Source: Fischerella sp. CENA71 (GTDB lineage: Bacteria > Cyanobacteriota > Cyanobacteriia > Cyanobacteriales > Nostocaceae). From it: a DNA stretch of 64,000 bases. Location of the stretch: positions 184,174 through 248,173 of the forward strand of contig JANBVI010000055.1 of NCBI GenBank assembly GCA_024239075.1. Reading direction: 5' to 3'. Of this stretch, positions 16,823-27,378 are shown piece by piece. Each line of letters opens with the position of its first letter. The first letter of the stretch is position 1. The notes under the pieces are model-generated. The model did not search any database and was not told the origin of the DNA. It was given only the letters and a program-made list of their open reading frames with translations. The position numbers were made by a program, and so were the translations under genes.

Positions 16823-17560
16823 TTACCCTTTTTCCACTGCTTCTAGCACTCTTCTCAAAACCTCCTGGTAAGCATTCTCAACATTCCCTAAATCCCGACG
16901 AAAGCGGTCTTTATCTAGTACACGAAGATTGGGGTCATCTCCTGCGGATATATCCCACAAACGACAGGTATCAGGACTAATTTCATCGGCTAATAGTAAC
17001 TGCTGTTGTGAATCCAAACCAAATTCTAGTTTGAAGTCCACTAAGGTAATACCACACCCCTGGAAAAACTCTTTGAGAAATTCGTTAATTTGCAATGCAA
17101 GATGGATTATACTGTCAACTTGTTCCGGAGTTGCTAGTTCCAGAAGCAGGAGGCGATCGCGTGTCAACAATGGATCTCCCAATTCGTCGTTTTTATAATA
17201 AAACTCCACTAAGGGCATTTTGAGTACAGTACCCAGTGGTAGCCCTGTTTGTTGACAAAGACTACCTGCGACGATGTTCCTGACAACTACTTCCAATGGC
17301 AATATTTTTACTGCCTTGATCCGCATTTGGTTTGGAGCAGGACTGTCAATAAAGTGGGTCTTGACACCACGATTTTCTAGCTGTTGAAATATTTTACTAG
17401 AAATGATATTATTAATGTTTCCCTTATTTTCAATACTGCCGCGTTTTTGAGCGTTAAATGCTGTGGCATCATCTTTAAAAACAGCCAATAAAATTTCCGG
17501 GTTATCCGTAGGATAAATGATTTTGGCTTTGCCTTCGTATAACTTAGTTTGGGCAGTCAT
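16823..17560 (-). CDS. purC: phosphoribosylaminoimidazole-succinocarboxamide synthase
   Basis: The 245-residue SAICAR synthetase starts with LYEGKAKIIYPTDNP, the family nucleotide-binding start. It contains VVRNIVAGS, LVDFKLEFG and LADEISPDTCRLWD, all standard PurC motifs. It condenses CAIR with aspartate, using ATP, in purine synthesis. Length is normal. It lies upstream of bamA on the same strand but a repeat-filled gap separates them, so a shared operon is possible but not shown. Confidence 0.96.
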   Translation of the reverse strand: MTAQTKLYEGKAKIIYPTDNPEILLAVFKDDATAFNAQKRGSIENKGNINNIISSKIFQQLENRGVKTHFIDSPAPNQMRIKAVKILPLEVVVRNIVAGSLCQQTGLPLGTVLKMPLVEFYYKNDELGDPLLTRDRLLLLELATPEQVDSIIHLALQINEFLKEFFQGCGITLVDFKLEFGLDSQQQLLLADEISPDTCRLWDISAGDDPNLRVLDKDRFRRDLGNVENAYQEVLRRVLEAVEKG

Positions 17561-18035
17561 GGTAGGAAGTAAATTTCAGTTCGATGGCTTGCTTCTATGG
17601 GTTTAGGCTTAACCATTTTATCTTTTGTTTTTCCTTATTAGTCATCAGTAAAATACTTAAGTAAAACTGTTGACTAAAAAGAGATGCATAGAATGATAGT
17701 GGGAATTTAACATAAATCGTCTATTATTTGCTTTTTCTCGAAATACTAGCTATTTTTCCCAAAGAAAATTAATAATAAAATGTATAAATTAAAACAACAT
17801 AAAATGACTTAATCATTAGAATTAAATACATTAGTGTTTCACAATAATTGTAAAAAATCCGTAAACCTACTCAAAACTAAATAATAGATTTTTGACAAAA
17901 TTAACCTTAGTAAGGATTAGAGAGTAAGAAAAAAAGACTTATTAACCTTTCTGATTTATAGTTTCCAAGTTTTCAGAGAAATATCAGGATAGCCAGTGCT
18001 TCAGTTTGGGATTAAAAACAATAAGGAGGTGAAAA
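17561..18035. other. 475-bp divergent promoter region between purC and the DUF7219-like gene
   Basis: The sequence is very AT-rich (long A/T stretches at 17760-17960). It ends in a near-perfect Shine-Dalgarno AAGGAGGTG at 18021-18029. No ORF or structured RNA was recognised. Confidence 0.5.
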
Positions 18036-18317
18036 TTGGATCAAAAGATGCCTAACAAAGATGATTTTCTATATCCTCGTGGTCGCTACTACGGCCAGGT
18101 GAAACCAGAAAATCTGGTATTTAACGCGAATCTGCAAGAATTTGCCCAAAGAATCAGCTATATCTGCAATTTAGAGACAGCTGGGAAAATATCTCCTGAA
18201 GAGGCTTATGAAAAGATCAAAGGTCTATGGAAAAGCTTGAAACAGGCGAAAAAACAGTTAAGAATTGGCGAAAACCCTTTCCGAATTGATGATGACGGGA
18301 ATCAAGCAGAAAACTAA
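18036..18317 (+). CDS. small conserved cyanobacterial protein (DUF7219-like)
   Basis: The 93-residue soluble protein has a conserved-looking N-terminus (FLYPRGRYYGQVKPENLVFN) and a helical, Lys-rich C-terminal half. AAGGAGG at 18021-18027 is optimally spaced from the TTG at 18036, whereas the first ATG (18048) would be about 20 nt away, so a TTG start is well supported. I associate the sequence with a small cyanobacterial family of unknown function. It has no operon partner: the next gene is on the opposite strand and converges. Confidence 0.72.
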   Translation: MDQKMPNKDDFLYPRGRYYGQVKPENLVFNANLQEFAQRISYICNLETAGKISPEEAYEKIKGLWKSLKQAKKQLRIGENPFRIDDDGNQAEN

Positions 18318-18414
18318 ATATTTATTGTTAACTTGGTAATTGTTAATTGGTAATTGGTTATGAGTTATTAATTATTCGTCCCTTTTCGTGTGTTTCTTAT
18401 TCTTCTTATTCTTC

Positions 18415-20973
18415 TTATTTATGCATCATTGTCCAAACTCCATCCCAAGAGTTTGGTAGAGTTTGTCTGAGGTAAGTACGGGCGCGTTTCAAATGAATAT
18501 CTACAGTCTGATCTAAAGGTCGGATTTTTTTTGCTGATTCAAAATACGCGATCGCACGTTTAAAATCGCGGCTGAGATAAGCTTCACGTCCAGCATGATA
18601 ATCAGACAGAAAATCTTGAGTTGCAGCGTCTAAATGGGTAGTGCGATCGCCTATTAATTCATAAATATTTACAGCTTGATGTTTACCTTTGACGCGAATT
18701 TTATCTAACTCACGTACCCAGATGCGATCGCGGCACAATTGGTAAGTAAATTCACTGATAATAATATCACAGCCATATTCTTTAGTGATAGCTTCTAAAC
18801 GCGAGCTTAAATTTACACCATCACCAATGACTGTATAATCCATGCGTTTGTGAGAACCGATATTTCCAGAAACTACTTCCCCAGAACTAATTCCAATACC
18901 AATATGAATTTTTGGCTGTTCTTGAATTACCCGACGTCGGTTAAATTCTTCTAATCGCTGTCGCATTTCTAAAGCAGCTTGTACAGCTTTCCAAGCATGA
19001 TTTTCCGTAAGCGGGAGTGGCGCACCAAACACCGCCATCAAAGCATCGCCAATAAACTTATCAAGAGTACCTTCGTGGTTAAATACCGCCTCTAGCATTG
19101 TTTCAAAATACTGATTTAGCAACGATACCACCTCAGCTGCACCCAAATTTTCAGTCAAAGTGGTGTAACCTCTGATATCTGAAAACAAAATGGTGACTTC
19201 TTTACGTTCACCCACCATTAAAGCATCATCACCCAATGCCATAACTTGTTCAGCAACACGAGGAGTTAGGTAGCGGTACATAGTATTTTTCATCCGCTTT
19301 TCCCGACTAATATCTTCTAAAACTACTAACCCACCCCGCACTCCTCCTTCTGGGTTTGTTAGGGGATTTACGGTTAAATTTATACTACGTTCGATTTGGT
19401 TGATGTTTTCAGCGCTGATAAACTTCGACTGGGGAGTGAGGGGTAAATTCCAAGGAATAAAAAGATCAGTTTGAGTGCGATCGCGAATGGCTAAAATGTA
19501 ATTTTTTATATCTTTATTTGTAGTATCTAAATATAATCCTAACATCAAACTTTGCTCTGGTACATAATGTTTTGCACCTGTTTTTAAACTATCTTCCAAT
19601 CGCATTTGTAAATTATCAATTGGTACAACTTCCCATACTAAGCGACCAATTAAATTTTGTTCCCAAGCAAGTTTATTATTTTTAGCATTTGCATCTTTTA
19701 AGGGACAACCGAGTAATTCTAAAGCTGCATCATTAATCGTCACAATGCGACTTTCCATATCTGTAGAAATTACTGCATCTGAAAGACTTTGAAGAATATC
19801 TTTTTGATATTGTTTTTCTAATAGTACATTTTCAAATAAACGGGCATTTTCCAAAGCAATTCCTGCTTGAATATTAAAAGCCCGCATAAATTCTTCATCC
19901 GAAGCACTAAAACTGCCTTGCTGTTTATTAATTAACTGTGTTACACCAATTAATTCATTTGCAGAATTAAATACTGGTAAACATAAAATATTATTGGTTA
20001 TATACCCAGTTTTTTTATCTGTAGTGGGGTCAAAACGAGGATCTTTATAAGCATCAGCAATATTTAGTGCTTCACCAGTAGAAGCGACATAGCCAACAAT
20101 TCCACGGTTAGCAGGAATACGAATTTCTATCATTTCTTTGCCATCCGCAGCTGCTATTTTTGTCCAGAGTTCTCCCATTTCTTTCCGATATAAAAATAGT
20201 GTACTGCGGTCTGCTTGCATTAAAATTCGTGCTTGTTCCATCACTATTTGCAAAGTCGCTTCTAAGTCTAGACTTTGTCCTAGTGTTTGAGTAGCCCGCA
20301 AAAGTGCTGTTGCACCCCTTTGATTACGTGCTGCCACATAAAAAGATTGACAACTTTCTAAGATAATACCTATAGCAGAAGCAAAATCTCGAAACCTTTC
20401 TTCATCTTGACTATCAAAAGGAATATTCCCAGCTTTATTGGCTAGTTGTACTACTGCTACAACTTGATTTTTACTACTTAAAATAGGCATACATAAAATA
20501 TTATCAATTTTATAGCCCATTTGTTTTTCTAAATCTGGGCTGAAGAGAGAGTGCGAAGTAGTATCAAATATATTTAAACATTCGCCTGTAGTGGCAACAT
20601 GACCAGGAATACCAACAGTAATCGGAATCCGAATTTCTAATGGTTTATAAATATTATCTTGAGGAATTTTTGTCCAGAGTTGACCTTTGTCATGATCTAC
20701 TAAAAAAATAGTAGTGTGTTCAGCTTGGAGAATTTGACCTATTTTTAATGTAATTGCCTCTAGAACTTTCTCCAGCATTGTTTCTAGAGCTTCGTTATTA
20801 ATAAGTTCAATTGCACGCAAAAATTGCTGAAATTCCGCAGTAATAAAGTCTAATAAACAAACAAATTCATTAACAGAAAGGTCTTTGACGCGACGTAGTA
20901 AAGCGTGAGTGCGATTAACTTGAGTAAGTTCAGTTAATGTAGCCAAAACGCTACCAGTGTTTAGAATTGACAT
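18415..20973 (-). CDS. cyaB: GAF-GAF-PAS class III adenylate cyclase, CyaB1/CyaB2 type
   Basis: The 852-residue protein consists of GAF-A (about 62-212), GAF-B (about 235-385), PAS (about 390-500), the cyclase domain (about 590-775) and a TPR-like tail (785-835). Both GAF domains carry the NKxnFx3DE cyclic-nucleotide motif (N179/K180...D190/E191 and N349/K350...D359/E360), so cAMP autoregulation is expected. Catalytic residues are present: metal-binding D599 and D643, adenine-selecting K639 and T714, and N721/R725. The spacing equals that of Anabaena CyaB1 (K646, T721, N728, R732, from memory). It makes cAMP from ATP. The longer frame to 21057 reads through an intergenic repeat, so the ATG at 20971-20973 is chosen. 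No membrane segment is visible. Confidence 0.92.
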   Translation of the reverse strand: MSILNTGSVLATLTELTQVNRTHALLRRVKDLSVNEFVCLLDFITAEFQQFLRAIELINNEALETMLEKVLEAITLKIGQILQAEHTTIFLVDHDKGQLWTKIPQDNIYKPLEIRIPITVGIPGHVATTGECLNIFDTTSHSLFSPDLEKQMGYKIDNILCMPILSSKNQVVAVVQLANKAGNIPFDSQDEERFRDFASAIGIILESCQSFYVAARNQRGATALLRATQTLGQSLDLEATLQIVMEQARILMQADRSTLFLYRKEMGELWTKIAAADGKEMIEIRIPANRGIVGYVASTGEALNIADAYKDPRFDPTTDKKTGYITNNILCLPVFNSANELIGVTQLINKQQGSFSASDEEFMRAFNIQAGIALENARLFENVLLEKQYQKDILQSLSDAVISTDMESRIVTINDAALELLGCPLKDANAKNNKLAWEQNLIGRLVWEVVPIDNLQMRLEDSLKTGAKHYVPEQSLMLGLYLDTTNKDIKNYILAIRDRTQTDLFIPWNLPLTPQSKFISAENINQIERSINLTVNPLTNPEGGVRGGLVVLEDISREKRMKNTMYRYLTPRVAEQVMALGDDALMVGERKEVTILFSDIRGYTTLTENLGAAEVVSLLNQYFETMLEAVFNHEGTLDKFIGDALMAVFGAPLPLTENHAWKAVQAALEMRQRLEEFNRRRVIQEQPKIHIGIGISSGEVVSGNIGSHKRMDYTVIGDGVNLSSRLEAITKEYGCDIIISEFTYQLCRDRIWVRELDKIRVKGKHQAVNIYELIGDRTTHLDAATQDFLSDYHAGREAYLSRDFKRAIAYFESAKKIRPLDQTVDIHLKRARTYLRQTLPNSWDGVWTMMHK

Positions 20974-20979
20974 GATTTT

Positions 20980-21087
20980 ATGGTAGGGGATCTGGGAAAA
21001 GCGATCTGGGACAAGGGAGCAGGGAGCAGGGAGGCGTGGAGAATAACCAATCCCCAATCGCCAATCCCCTTTCCCTGATCCCTAAAA
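20980..21087. repeat. G-rich/C-rich inverted intergenic element between sqdX and cyaB
   Basis: GGGGATCTGGGA and GGGAGCAGGGAGCAGGGAG units are followed by CCAATCCCCAATCGCCAATC and CCCTTTCCCTGATCCC, giving complementary arms. Same design as the element at 11250-11398. Confidence 0.65.
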
Positions 21088-22221
21088 TTACGCTGCTTTC
21101 GGCAATTCTGAGTAAATTACCTTTTGATAGTAATCTTGCAACTGGCGAGTTGCAGCAGCCCATCCCCAGCGTTCTGCTTCTCTACGGGCATTTTGGCGAA
21201 TCGATTCTCGTTCTTGTTTCATTTCTAACAAGCGAATCGTAGCAGCGATCGCACCCTCGTCACCAGTATCTGGAGCAAACAAGTATCCATTGACACTATC
21301 TGTCACTATATCGGGAATGCCACCAGAACGGGCTGCAACCACCGGACATCCAGCCGCCATTGCTTCTAGGAGTACTAAACCTAATGTTTCTGTGCGGGAG
21401 GGAAAGATAAAAGCATCGGCGCTAGCAAAGGCCGAAGCTAATTCTTTCCCAACCAGATAGCCTACAAAGTTGGTGTTTGTATTAGCAAAGTGTTTTTCTA
21501 AGGCTGGGCGATGGGGACCATCTCCCACTAATGCTAGTCTGGCTTCGGGAATAGCTTCTAGTATGGGTTTGATCCGCTCAATTTCTTTTTCCGCAGAAAG
21601 ACGTCCAACATATAGCAACAAAGGGCTAGTTGGGTGATTTTGCGATAGACGCGATCGCATTTCTTCGCTATTCAAGCTAGGATGAAATGTCTCTGTGTCT
21701 ACTCCCCGTTGCCACAAGTTGACTCTTTCAATGCCATGAGTTGTTAGTTCCTCCATCATCGCTGTCGAGGTACATAAATTTAAAGCTGCTTGATTATGAC
21801 CTGCTTTCAGTAATTCCCACAAGAAGCCTTCCAACATTCCTAAACCGTAATGTTGTAGATATTGAGGCAAGTGGGTATGATAAGAAGCCACCAAAGGAAT
21901 GTTAAGCACCTTGCTATAAAATATACCAGCTAATCCTAAAACGGCTGGATTGACCACATGAATAATATCTGGCTGAAACTGTTCCAATATGTGACCAATT
22001 GCTGGACGAGGCAGTGCCATTTTTAACTCTGGATACAGTGGTAGAGGAAAACCAGAGACACCATATATTCTGGCTCCTTTGTATTCTGTAATACCACCTT
22101 CGGGACAAACCACGAGTACTTCGTCACCACTGCGTTGTAAATGTTCAACAGTATGACGTAGGCGTGTGACAATGCCGTCAACCTTAGGCAGAAAGGTTTC
22201 GGTAAATAGAGCAATCCTCAT
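21088..22221 (-). CDS. sqdX: sulfoquinovosyltransferase SqdX (GT4)
   Basis: The 377-residue GT-B glycosyltransferase starts MRIALFTETFLPKVDGIVTR, which matches SqdX and its relatives. It has the C-terminal sugar-nucleotide motif PSRTETLGLVLLEAMAAGCP (E-x7-E type). It transfers sulfoquinovose from UDP-sulfoquinovose to diacylglycerol, forming the thylakoid sulfolipid SQDG. The nearby sqdB on the same strand makes the donor, which supports the assignment over a generic mannosyltransferase. A 96-residue membrane-protein gene lies between the two sqd genes. The start ATG is at 22219-22221. Confidence 0.9.
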   Translation of the reverse strand: MRIALFTETFLPKVDGIVTRLRHTVEHLQRSGDEVLVVCPEGGITEYKGARIYGVSGFPLPLYPELKMALPRPAIGHILEQFQPDIIHVVNPAVLGLAGIFYSKVLNIPLVASYHTHLPQYLQHYGLGMLEGFLWELLKAGHNQAALNLCTSTAMMEELTTHGIERVNLWQRGVDTETFHPSLNSEEMRSRLSQNHPTSPLLLYVGRLSAEKEIERIKPILEAIPEARLALVGDGPHRPALEKHFANTNTNFVGYLVGKELASAFASADAFIFPSRTETLGLVLLEAMAAGCPVVAARSGGIPDIVTDSVNGYLFAPDTGDEGAIAATIRLLEMKQERESIRQNARREAERWGWAAATRQLQDYYQKVIYSELPKAA

Positions 22222-22337
22222 AAAATATCATTCACTACAGGCAGGGTGTTCAGATAATCTCAGCTTCTGGACAATTTCAGCATTACTCACAGCGTATACT
22301 GTCTCATCTACTACAACCAATTCCACGCAGCCAAAAA

Positions 22338-22370
22338 TCAGTTATCAGTTACCAGTGAACAGCTACCAAT
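22338..22370. repeat. CAGTTAT/CAGTTAC heptamer repeat
   Basis: Short run of CAGTTATCAGTTACCAGTGA with 7-bp spacing, between sqdX and the 96-residue ORF. The same family recurs at 39177-39205 and in complementary form at 47209-47250. Confidence 0.55.
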
Positions 22371-22486
22371 TAATTATTGATAAGTGTTTAGTGTGTACTG
22401 ATGTCACTTTTCATCCTTCATAAACAGACTGGCTGCCATACTATGCGAAAATGTGACAACCAGGTTTATCAACTATGTTTTTGAAG

Positions 22487-22777
22487 TCAAGATGTTTTGT
22501 TTGGCAGAGTGCAAAGACCATGAATGCCAATGGCTGCTATTACCCCACCAAACAAAACTCCGACTCCTTCAGCAAAGCAATTAATTCTGTGTCTATTTTC
22601 TGCGGCTTCAGCAACAAGCAAGTCACCCACCTTTACAGATGGGGACTTTGCCACTTGTTGATAGTTTTTATGAGCAGCATCCAGTGTTGCCCATTCAGGA
22701 AACAGATAGTAGACACTGATGCTACTAAGTGCCACTCCGGGGAACACAACAAACACAACTAGAACAAGCGATCGCAT
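22487..22777 (-). CDS. small membrane protein between sqdX and sqdB, unknown
   Basis: The 96-residue product begins with a hydrophobic segment (LVLVVFVVFPGVALSSISVYYLF, residues 4-26) and has a second one near the C-terminus (GVLFGGVIAAIGIHGL). A polar helix lies between. Two membrane spans, or a cleaved signal plus one span, are possible. It is on the same strand as sqdB, 12 bp downstream of its stop, so it is very likely cotranscribed with sqdB. I do not recognise the family; a role in sulfolipid metabolism would be inference from position only. Confidence 0.65.
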   Translation of the reverse strand: MRSLVLVVFVVFPGVALSSISVYYLFPEWATLDAAHKNYQQVAKSPSVKVGDLLVAEAAENRHRINCFAEGVGVLFGGVIAAIGIHGLCTLPNKTS

Positions 22778-22789
22778 ATTAATGCTTTG

Positions 22790-23956
<1,167 letters not shown>

Positions 23957-24024
23957 TTACTCGCTGATAGCTAAATCTACCAGGTTTGTGTCACCTCTAG
24001 ACCATGAAGATTGGGGAGTAAACA

Positions 24025-24062
24025 ATTAAAAATTAAAAATTAAAAATTAAAAATTGAAAATT
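24025..24062. repeat. AATTAAA heptamer tandem repeat
   Basis: Five near-perfect AATTAAA units followed by variants, between sqdB and the lipoprotein gene. Strict 7-bp period. Confidence 0.75.
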
Positions 24063-24130
24063 TAGGAAGAGGGTGTAAGGTGTGTTTTGAGTGGGGGCAT
24101 TGGGCATAGTGAGCAACCATTAACTATTGG

Positions 24131-24682
24131 CTATTGACCAATTTTATAGCTACTGGCTATGTAATCAAAGAAGCGGTAGTAATTATTAAATTCTGATCTG
24201 GGTGCTTTTGCCTGCCAGCAGTATTTCAGCTTTCCTTGGGCTAATTTCAGCGTCATGACACCTTCTTGTTGTCCGACTTCTACTGTCAGCACTCCAGATA
24301 CTCCCTGGGCTGTAGTAAAGTTGGGATCTATCGATGTTTTGGCGTTCTGTTCTGGAATTATGACTTCTGGCAGTTGCATTCCTGCCCAACTACGAATCTC
24401 TACAGTGTTGTTTCTTGGGGAAATAAAGACAATACCGTCGCCGTTGTCTGATGGCAAAGATTTCCAAGTGCTGGGATAGGGAAATTCAAAGCCATACCGG
24501 GCATTACTATAAATTTTCCAAGTCTGATTAGAGATGTTGAAATCAGGGGTTGTTGTACAGCTTCCTATAATTACAGACAAAGCGATCGCGTAAATAAAGT
24601 ATCTTAAGTTTCTCTGGAAGTGGAATGCAAGAGGTAGAAGAGCCAAAGCATTATTAGTCCAAGCTTTCATCAATCTAGTCAT
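24131..24682 (-). CDS. predicted lipoprotein, unknown
   Basis: The product (183 residues from ATG 24680-24682) has a basic N-terminal part, a hydrophobic core (YFIYAIALSVIIG) and a lipobox-like IIGSC at about residue 42, so lipid attachment at that Cys is likely. The rest (SNARYGFEFPYPSTWKSLPS onward) is a beta-rich domain whose start resembles PsbP-like folds (YGFxFxYPxxW), and it ends near YYRFFDYIASSYKIGQ. The unusually long N-region before the lipobox raises the possibility of a start further in (ATG 24668-24670). Function unknown; membrane-anchored, perhaps lumenal or periplasmic. Confidence 0.65.
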   Translation of the reverse strand: MTRLMKAWTNNALALLPLAFHFQRNLRYFIYAIALSVIIGSCTTTPDFNISNQTWKIYSNARYGFEFPYPSTWKSLPSDNGDGIVFISPRNNTVEIRSWAGMQLPEVIIPEQNAKTSIDPNFTTAQGVSGVLTVEVGQQEGVMTLKLAQGKLKYCWQAKAPRSEFNNYYRFFDYIASSYKIGQ

Positions 24683-24889
24683 CAAAGGGAACTGATCGGT
24701 ATCTAACTAAATATTCTTGAGATTTTGTTGTTTTTTTACCACTAGCTGCTGTGATACTGCAAAGCCTTGTGTTCAGTTTTTTGTAAAGTATTATTGCAAT
24801 ATTGACGTCAAAGCGTCTTGCTGTCTTGACAAGCCAAACAGGAGTAGATATCGTAAGATACATACCCGGGTAAGACCGTTAACAGAGTT

Positions 24890-25231
24890 ATGCAAGCTAA
24901 TAAGCAAAAGGTTACTTTATACTTATCGCCAGAATTACACAGAAAACTGAAAATACGTTCAGCTATTGATTCAGCACCAATGTCGGATCTTGCCGAACGC
25001 GCCCTCGTTTTCTACCTGGCAAATTCGGAGCTAGTTGAAGAAGTAGCTATCTACGGAAAAACTCATAGAGTTTACACCTGTCCTAATTGTGAAAGCTCAT
25101 TGGTTGTACGGGATGGCGAATTGGTTGCAATGGGCAAACAACCAGGAGTAATTTGTCAAGAACATCTGTCAGTGGAAGAGATGGAAGAACAAGCCCATAC
25201 AAAAGGTGAGGAAGAGTTAGTTCCTTGCTAA
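24890..25231 (+). CDS. ribbon-helix-helix protein with CxxC/CxxH zinc-site tail
   Basis: The 113-residue product starts with a CopG/Arc-like RHH segment: KQKVTLYLSPELHRKLKIRS, then SDLAERALVFYLAN, residues 7-45. A small domain follows with C64-x-x-C67 (TCPNC) and C89-x-x-H92 (VICQEH), which together could bind one zinc. It may be a DNA-binding regulator or an adaptor. It lies 111 bp upstream of ycf46 on the same strand, so cotranscription is plausible. I do not know a named family; the RHH assignment rests on the strand pattern. Confidence 0.7.
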   Translation: MQANKQKVTLYLSPELHRKLKIRSAIDSAPMSDLAERALVFYLANSELVEEVAIYGKTHRVYTCPNCESSLVVRDGELVAMGKQPGVICQEHLSVEEMEEQAHTKGEEELVPC

Positions 25232-25342
25232 ATATTTCAGAATTGCAAATACATAATTCAGTTATTAAATACTGACAATTCTGCCATCTTTGCCAACTGC
25301 GATGTCTAGAGTTTCTGTAAAAGGTCTCAAGTAGGTCGATGT

Positions 25343-26854
25343 ATGAAAGAAGAGCTCAATATCCTCATTCAAGCTCAATACCCTTTAATCTACCTTGTGA
25401 CCTCCGAGGAAGAGCGGGCTGAGCAGGCAATCTTTACAATCGCTCAATCGTCAAAACCACAACGGCGAGTGTACGTTTGGACAGTAACTCACGGCATCGT
25501 GGAGTATGGTCAACCCCGGAACGTAGGTCAGCATAATACTGTTTCACCAGAAGCGGCGATTGATTGGATTATCCGGCAAAGAGAACCAGGTATATTTATT
25601 CTTAAAGATTTACATCCTTTTATAGATGCGCCTGCGACAACAAGGTCTTTACGGGATGCGATCGCCAGCTTTAAAGGCACGCAAAAGAACATCATTTTGA
25701 TGTCACCGATGCAGCAAGTACCCATTGAACTGGAAAAAGAAGTTGTTGTTTTAGACTTTGCACTTCCAGATATGGGTGAATTAAATAAAGTATTAACTCA
25801 TCACATAGACAACAATCGTGGGCGACGGCTGCCAACGGAAGCACGGGAAAAACTTCTCAGAGCTGCTTTAGGATTAACTAAAGACGAAGCTGAAAAAGTA
25901 TATCGTAAAGCCCAAGTCACAACTGGACGCTTAACAGAAGAAGAAGTTGATATAGTTTTATCAGAGAAAAAACAATTAATCCGACGCAATGGTATACTAG
26001 AGTACATAGAAGAAGATGAAACCATTGACTCAGTCGGTGGCTTAGAAGAATTGAAAAAGTGGTTAACACAGCGCTCCAACGCTTTTACAGAGAGAGCGCG
26101 GGAGTATGGTTTACCTCAACCGAAAGGGATGTTAATTCTCGGTGTTCCAGGCTGCGGTAAGTCATTGATTGCTAAAACCACATCCCGGCTTTGGGGTTTG
26201 CCACTGTTGCGGTTAGATATGGGCCGAGTATATGATGGGTCAATGGTAGGACGTTCGGAAGCGAACTTACGTAACGCCCTCAAGACTGCCGAATCTATTT
26301 CCCCCGCAATATTATTTATCGATGAATTAGATAAATCCTTCGCTGGTAGTACTGGGTCTTCTGATTCTGATGGTGGTACTTCTAGTAGGATATTTGGATC
26401 TTTCCTTACCTGGATGCAAGAGAAAAAATCTCCAGTATTTGTAATGGCCACTGCAAACCGAGTGGAAAGACTACCAGGGGAATTTTTAAGGAAAGGTCGT
26501 TTTGATGAAATTTTCTTTGTGGATCTGCCCACACCAGAAGAACGACAAGATATATTTAAGATCCACCTGAATAAGCGCCGGAAAGACATCTCTAGGTTTG
26601 ACTTAGAACAGTTGTCCAAAATGTCAGATGGCTTCTCTGGAGCAGAAATTGAACAGGCGATCGTCGCGGCGATGTACGAAGCTTTCGCCCAAGATCGGGA
26701 GTTCACTCAATTAGATATTATTGCTGCACTAAAAGCAACATTGCCGTTGTCTCGGACGATGCAAGAACAAGTTACAGCCCTCAGAGATTGGGCTAGACAG
26801 CGTGCGCGCCCCGCAGCAGCTTCCATTGCTGAATATCAGCGAATGGAATTCTAA
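25343..26854 (+). CDS. ycf46: Ycf46-type AAA+ ATPase
   Basis: The 503-residue protein has an N-terminal domain (1-225, starting MKEELNILIQAQYPLIYLVT) typical of Ycf46, then one AAA+ module. Walker A is GVPGCGKS (267-274), Walker B LFIDELDK (324-331), with sensor-1 MATANR and the arginine-finger region RKGRFDE. Ycf46 is conserved in cyanobacteria and red-lineage plastids. Its role is incompletely known; links to photosynthesis and inorganic-carbon use have been proposed. The ATG at 25343 gives the family start. It lies between the RHH/zinc protein gene and ycf35. Confidence 0.93.
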   Translation: MKEELNILIQAQYPLIYLVTSEEERAEQAIFTIAQSSKPQRRVYVWTVTHGIVEYGQPRNVGQHNTVSPEAAIDWIIRQREPGIFILKDLHPFIDAPATTRSLRDAIASFKGTQKNIILMSPMQQVPIELEKEVVVLDFALPDMGELNKVLTHHIDNNRGRRLPTEAREKLLRAALGLTKDEAEKVYRKAQVTTGRLTEEEVDIVLSEKKQLIRRNGILEYIEEDETIDSVGGLEELKKWLTQRSNAFTERAREYGLPQPKGMLILGVPGCGKSLIAKTTSRLWGLPLLRLDMGRVYDGSMVGRSEANLRNALKTAESISPAILFIDELDKSFAGSTGSSDSDGGTSSRIFGSFLTWMQEKKSPVFVMATANRVERLPGEFLRKGRFDEIFFVDLPTPEERQDIFKIHLNKRRKDISRFDLEQLSKMSDGFSGAEIEQAIVAAMYEAFAQDREFTQLDIIAALKATLPLSRTMQEQVTALRDWARQRARPAAASIAEYQRMEF

Positions 26855-26998
26855 AAGCTTTCTCCTGTGAACGCAGGGGGGAAGAGCTAGCTTTGATTGC
26901 TAGCTGTTAACAAAAAACCGCGTTCTGCTAAACGCGGCTTACTCTCAAACAAACTAAACTGTTGTCCTTTTTCTCTACTCTCTTTGGAGGAAACCCAA

Positions 26999-27349
26999 AT
27001 GTCTCATTTTAGCACTCTGCGTACCAAAATTACCGAAGCTGAAATCCTCAAGCAATCCCTGCGCGACCTCGGTATTAGCGTTAAAACCGAAGCTGATGTT
27101 CGTGGTTACAACGGTCAGCGTGTTCGTGCTGACATCGTAGCAGTATTGGAAGGCGAATACGACCTCGGTTGGTCTCGCAACAGCGATGGTTCTTTTGATC
27201 TAATCGCAGACCTGTGGGGTGTTGCTAAGAAGCATAATCAGACCGAACTGATTAACTCCATCAACCAAAAATATGCTGTTAACAAGACCTTGACAGAAGT
27301 TAAACAACGCGGTTTGCAAAATGCCAACGTTAAGTTGGTATTGCAATAG
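26999..27349 (+). CDS. ycf35: Ycf35 / DUF1257 family protein
   Basis: The 116-residue protein starts MSHFSTLRTKITEAEILKQS, the conserved beginning of the plastid-encoded Ycf35 (DUF1257) family, and has DIVAVLEGEYDLGWSRN. Function is unknown. The ATG at 26999-27001 follows GGAGG at 26986-26990. The frame is open 34 codons further upstream, but that stretch is non-conserved. It follows ycf46 in the same direction with a 144-bp gap, and a strong terminator lies 29 bp after its stop. Highly regular codon use (many C-ending codons, for example GAC, CGC) suggests strong expression. Confidence 0.93.
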   Translation: MSHFSTLRTKITEAEILKQSLRDLGISVKTEADVRGYNGQRVRADIVAVLEGEYDLGWSRNSDGSFDLIADLWGVAKKHNQTELINSINQKYAVNKTLTEVKQRGLQNANVKLVLQ

Positions 27350-27378
27350 TAATTTCTCTGCGCGTTCCCAAAGCTGCA

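Noticed and set aside
20974-21057. 28-codon N-terminal extension of the adenylate cyclase
   Set aside because: It reads through repeat DNA (PAPCSLVPDRF); an ATG at 20973 starts a normal protein.
26116-26706. 196-codon minus-strand ORF opposite ycf46
   Set aside because: It lies fully inside the well-supported ycf46 gene, with low-complexity Ser/Asn/Arg composition typical of antisense frames.
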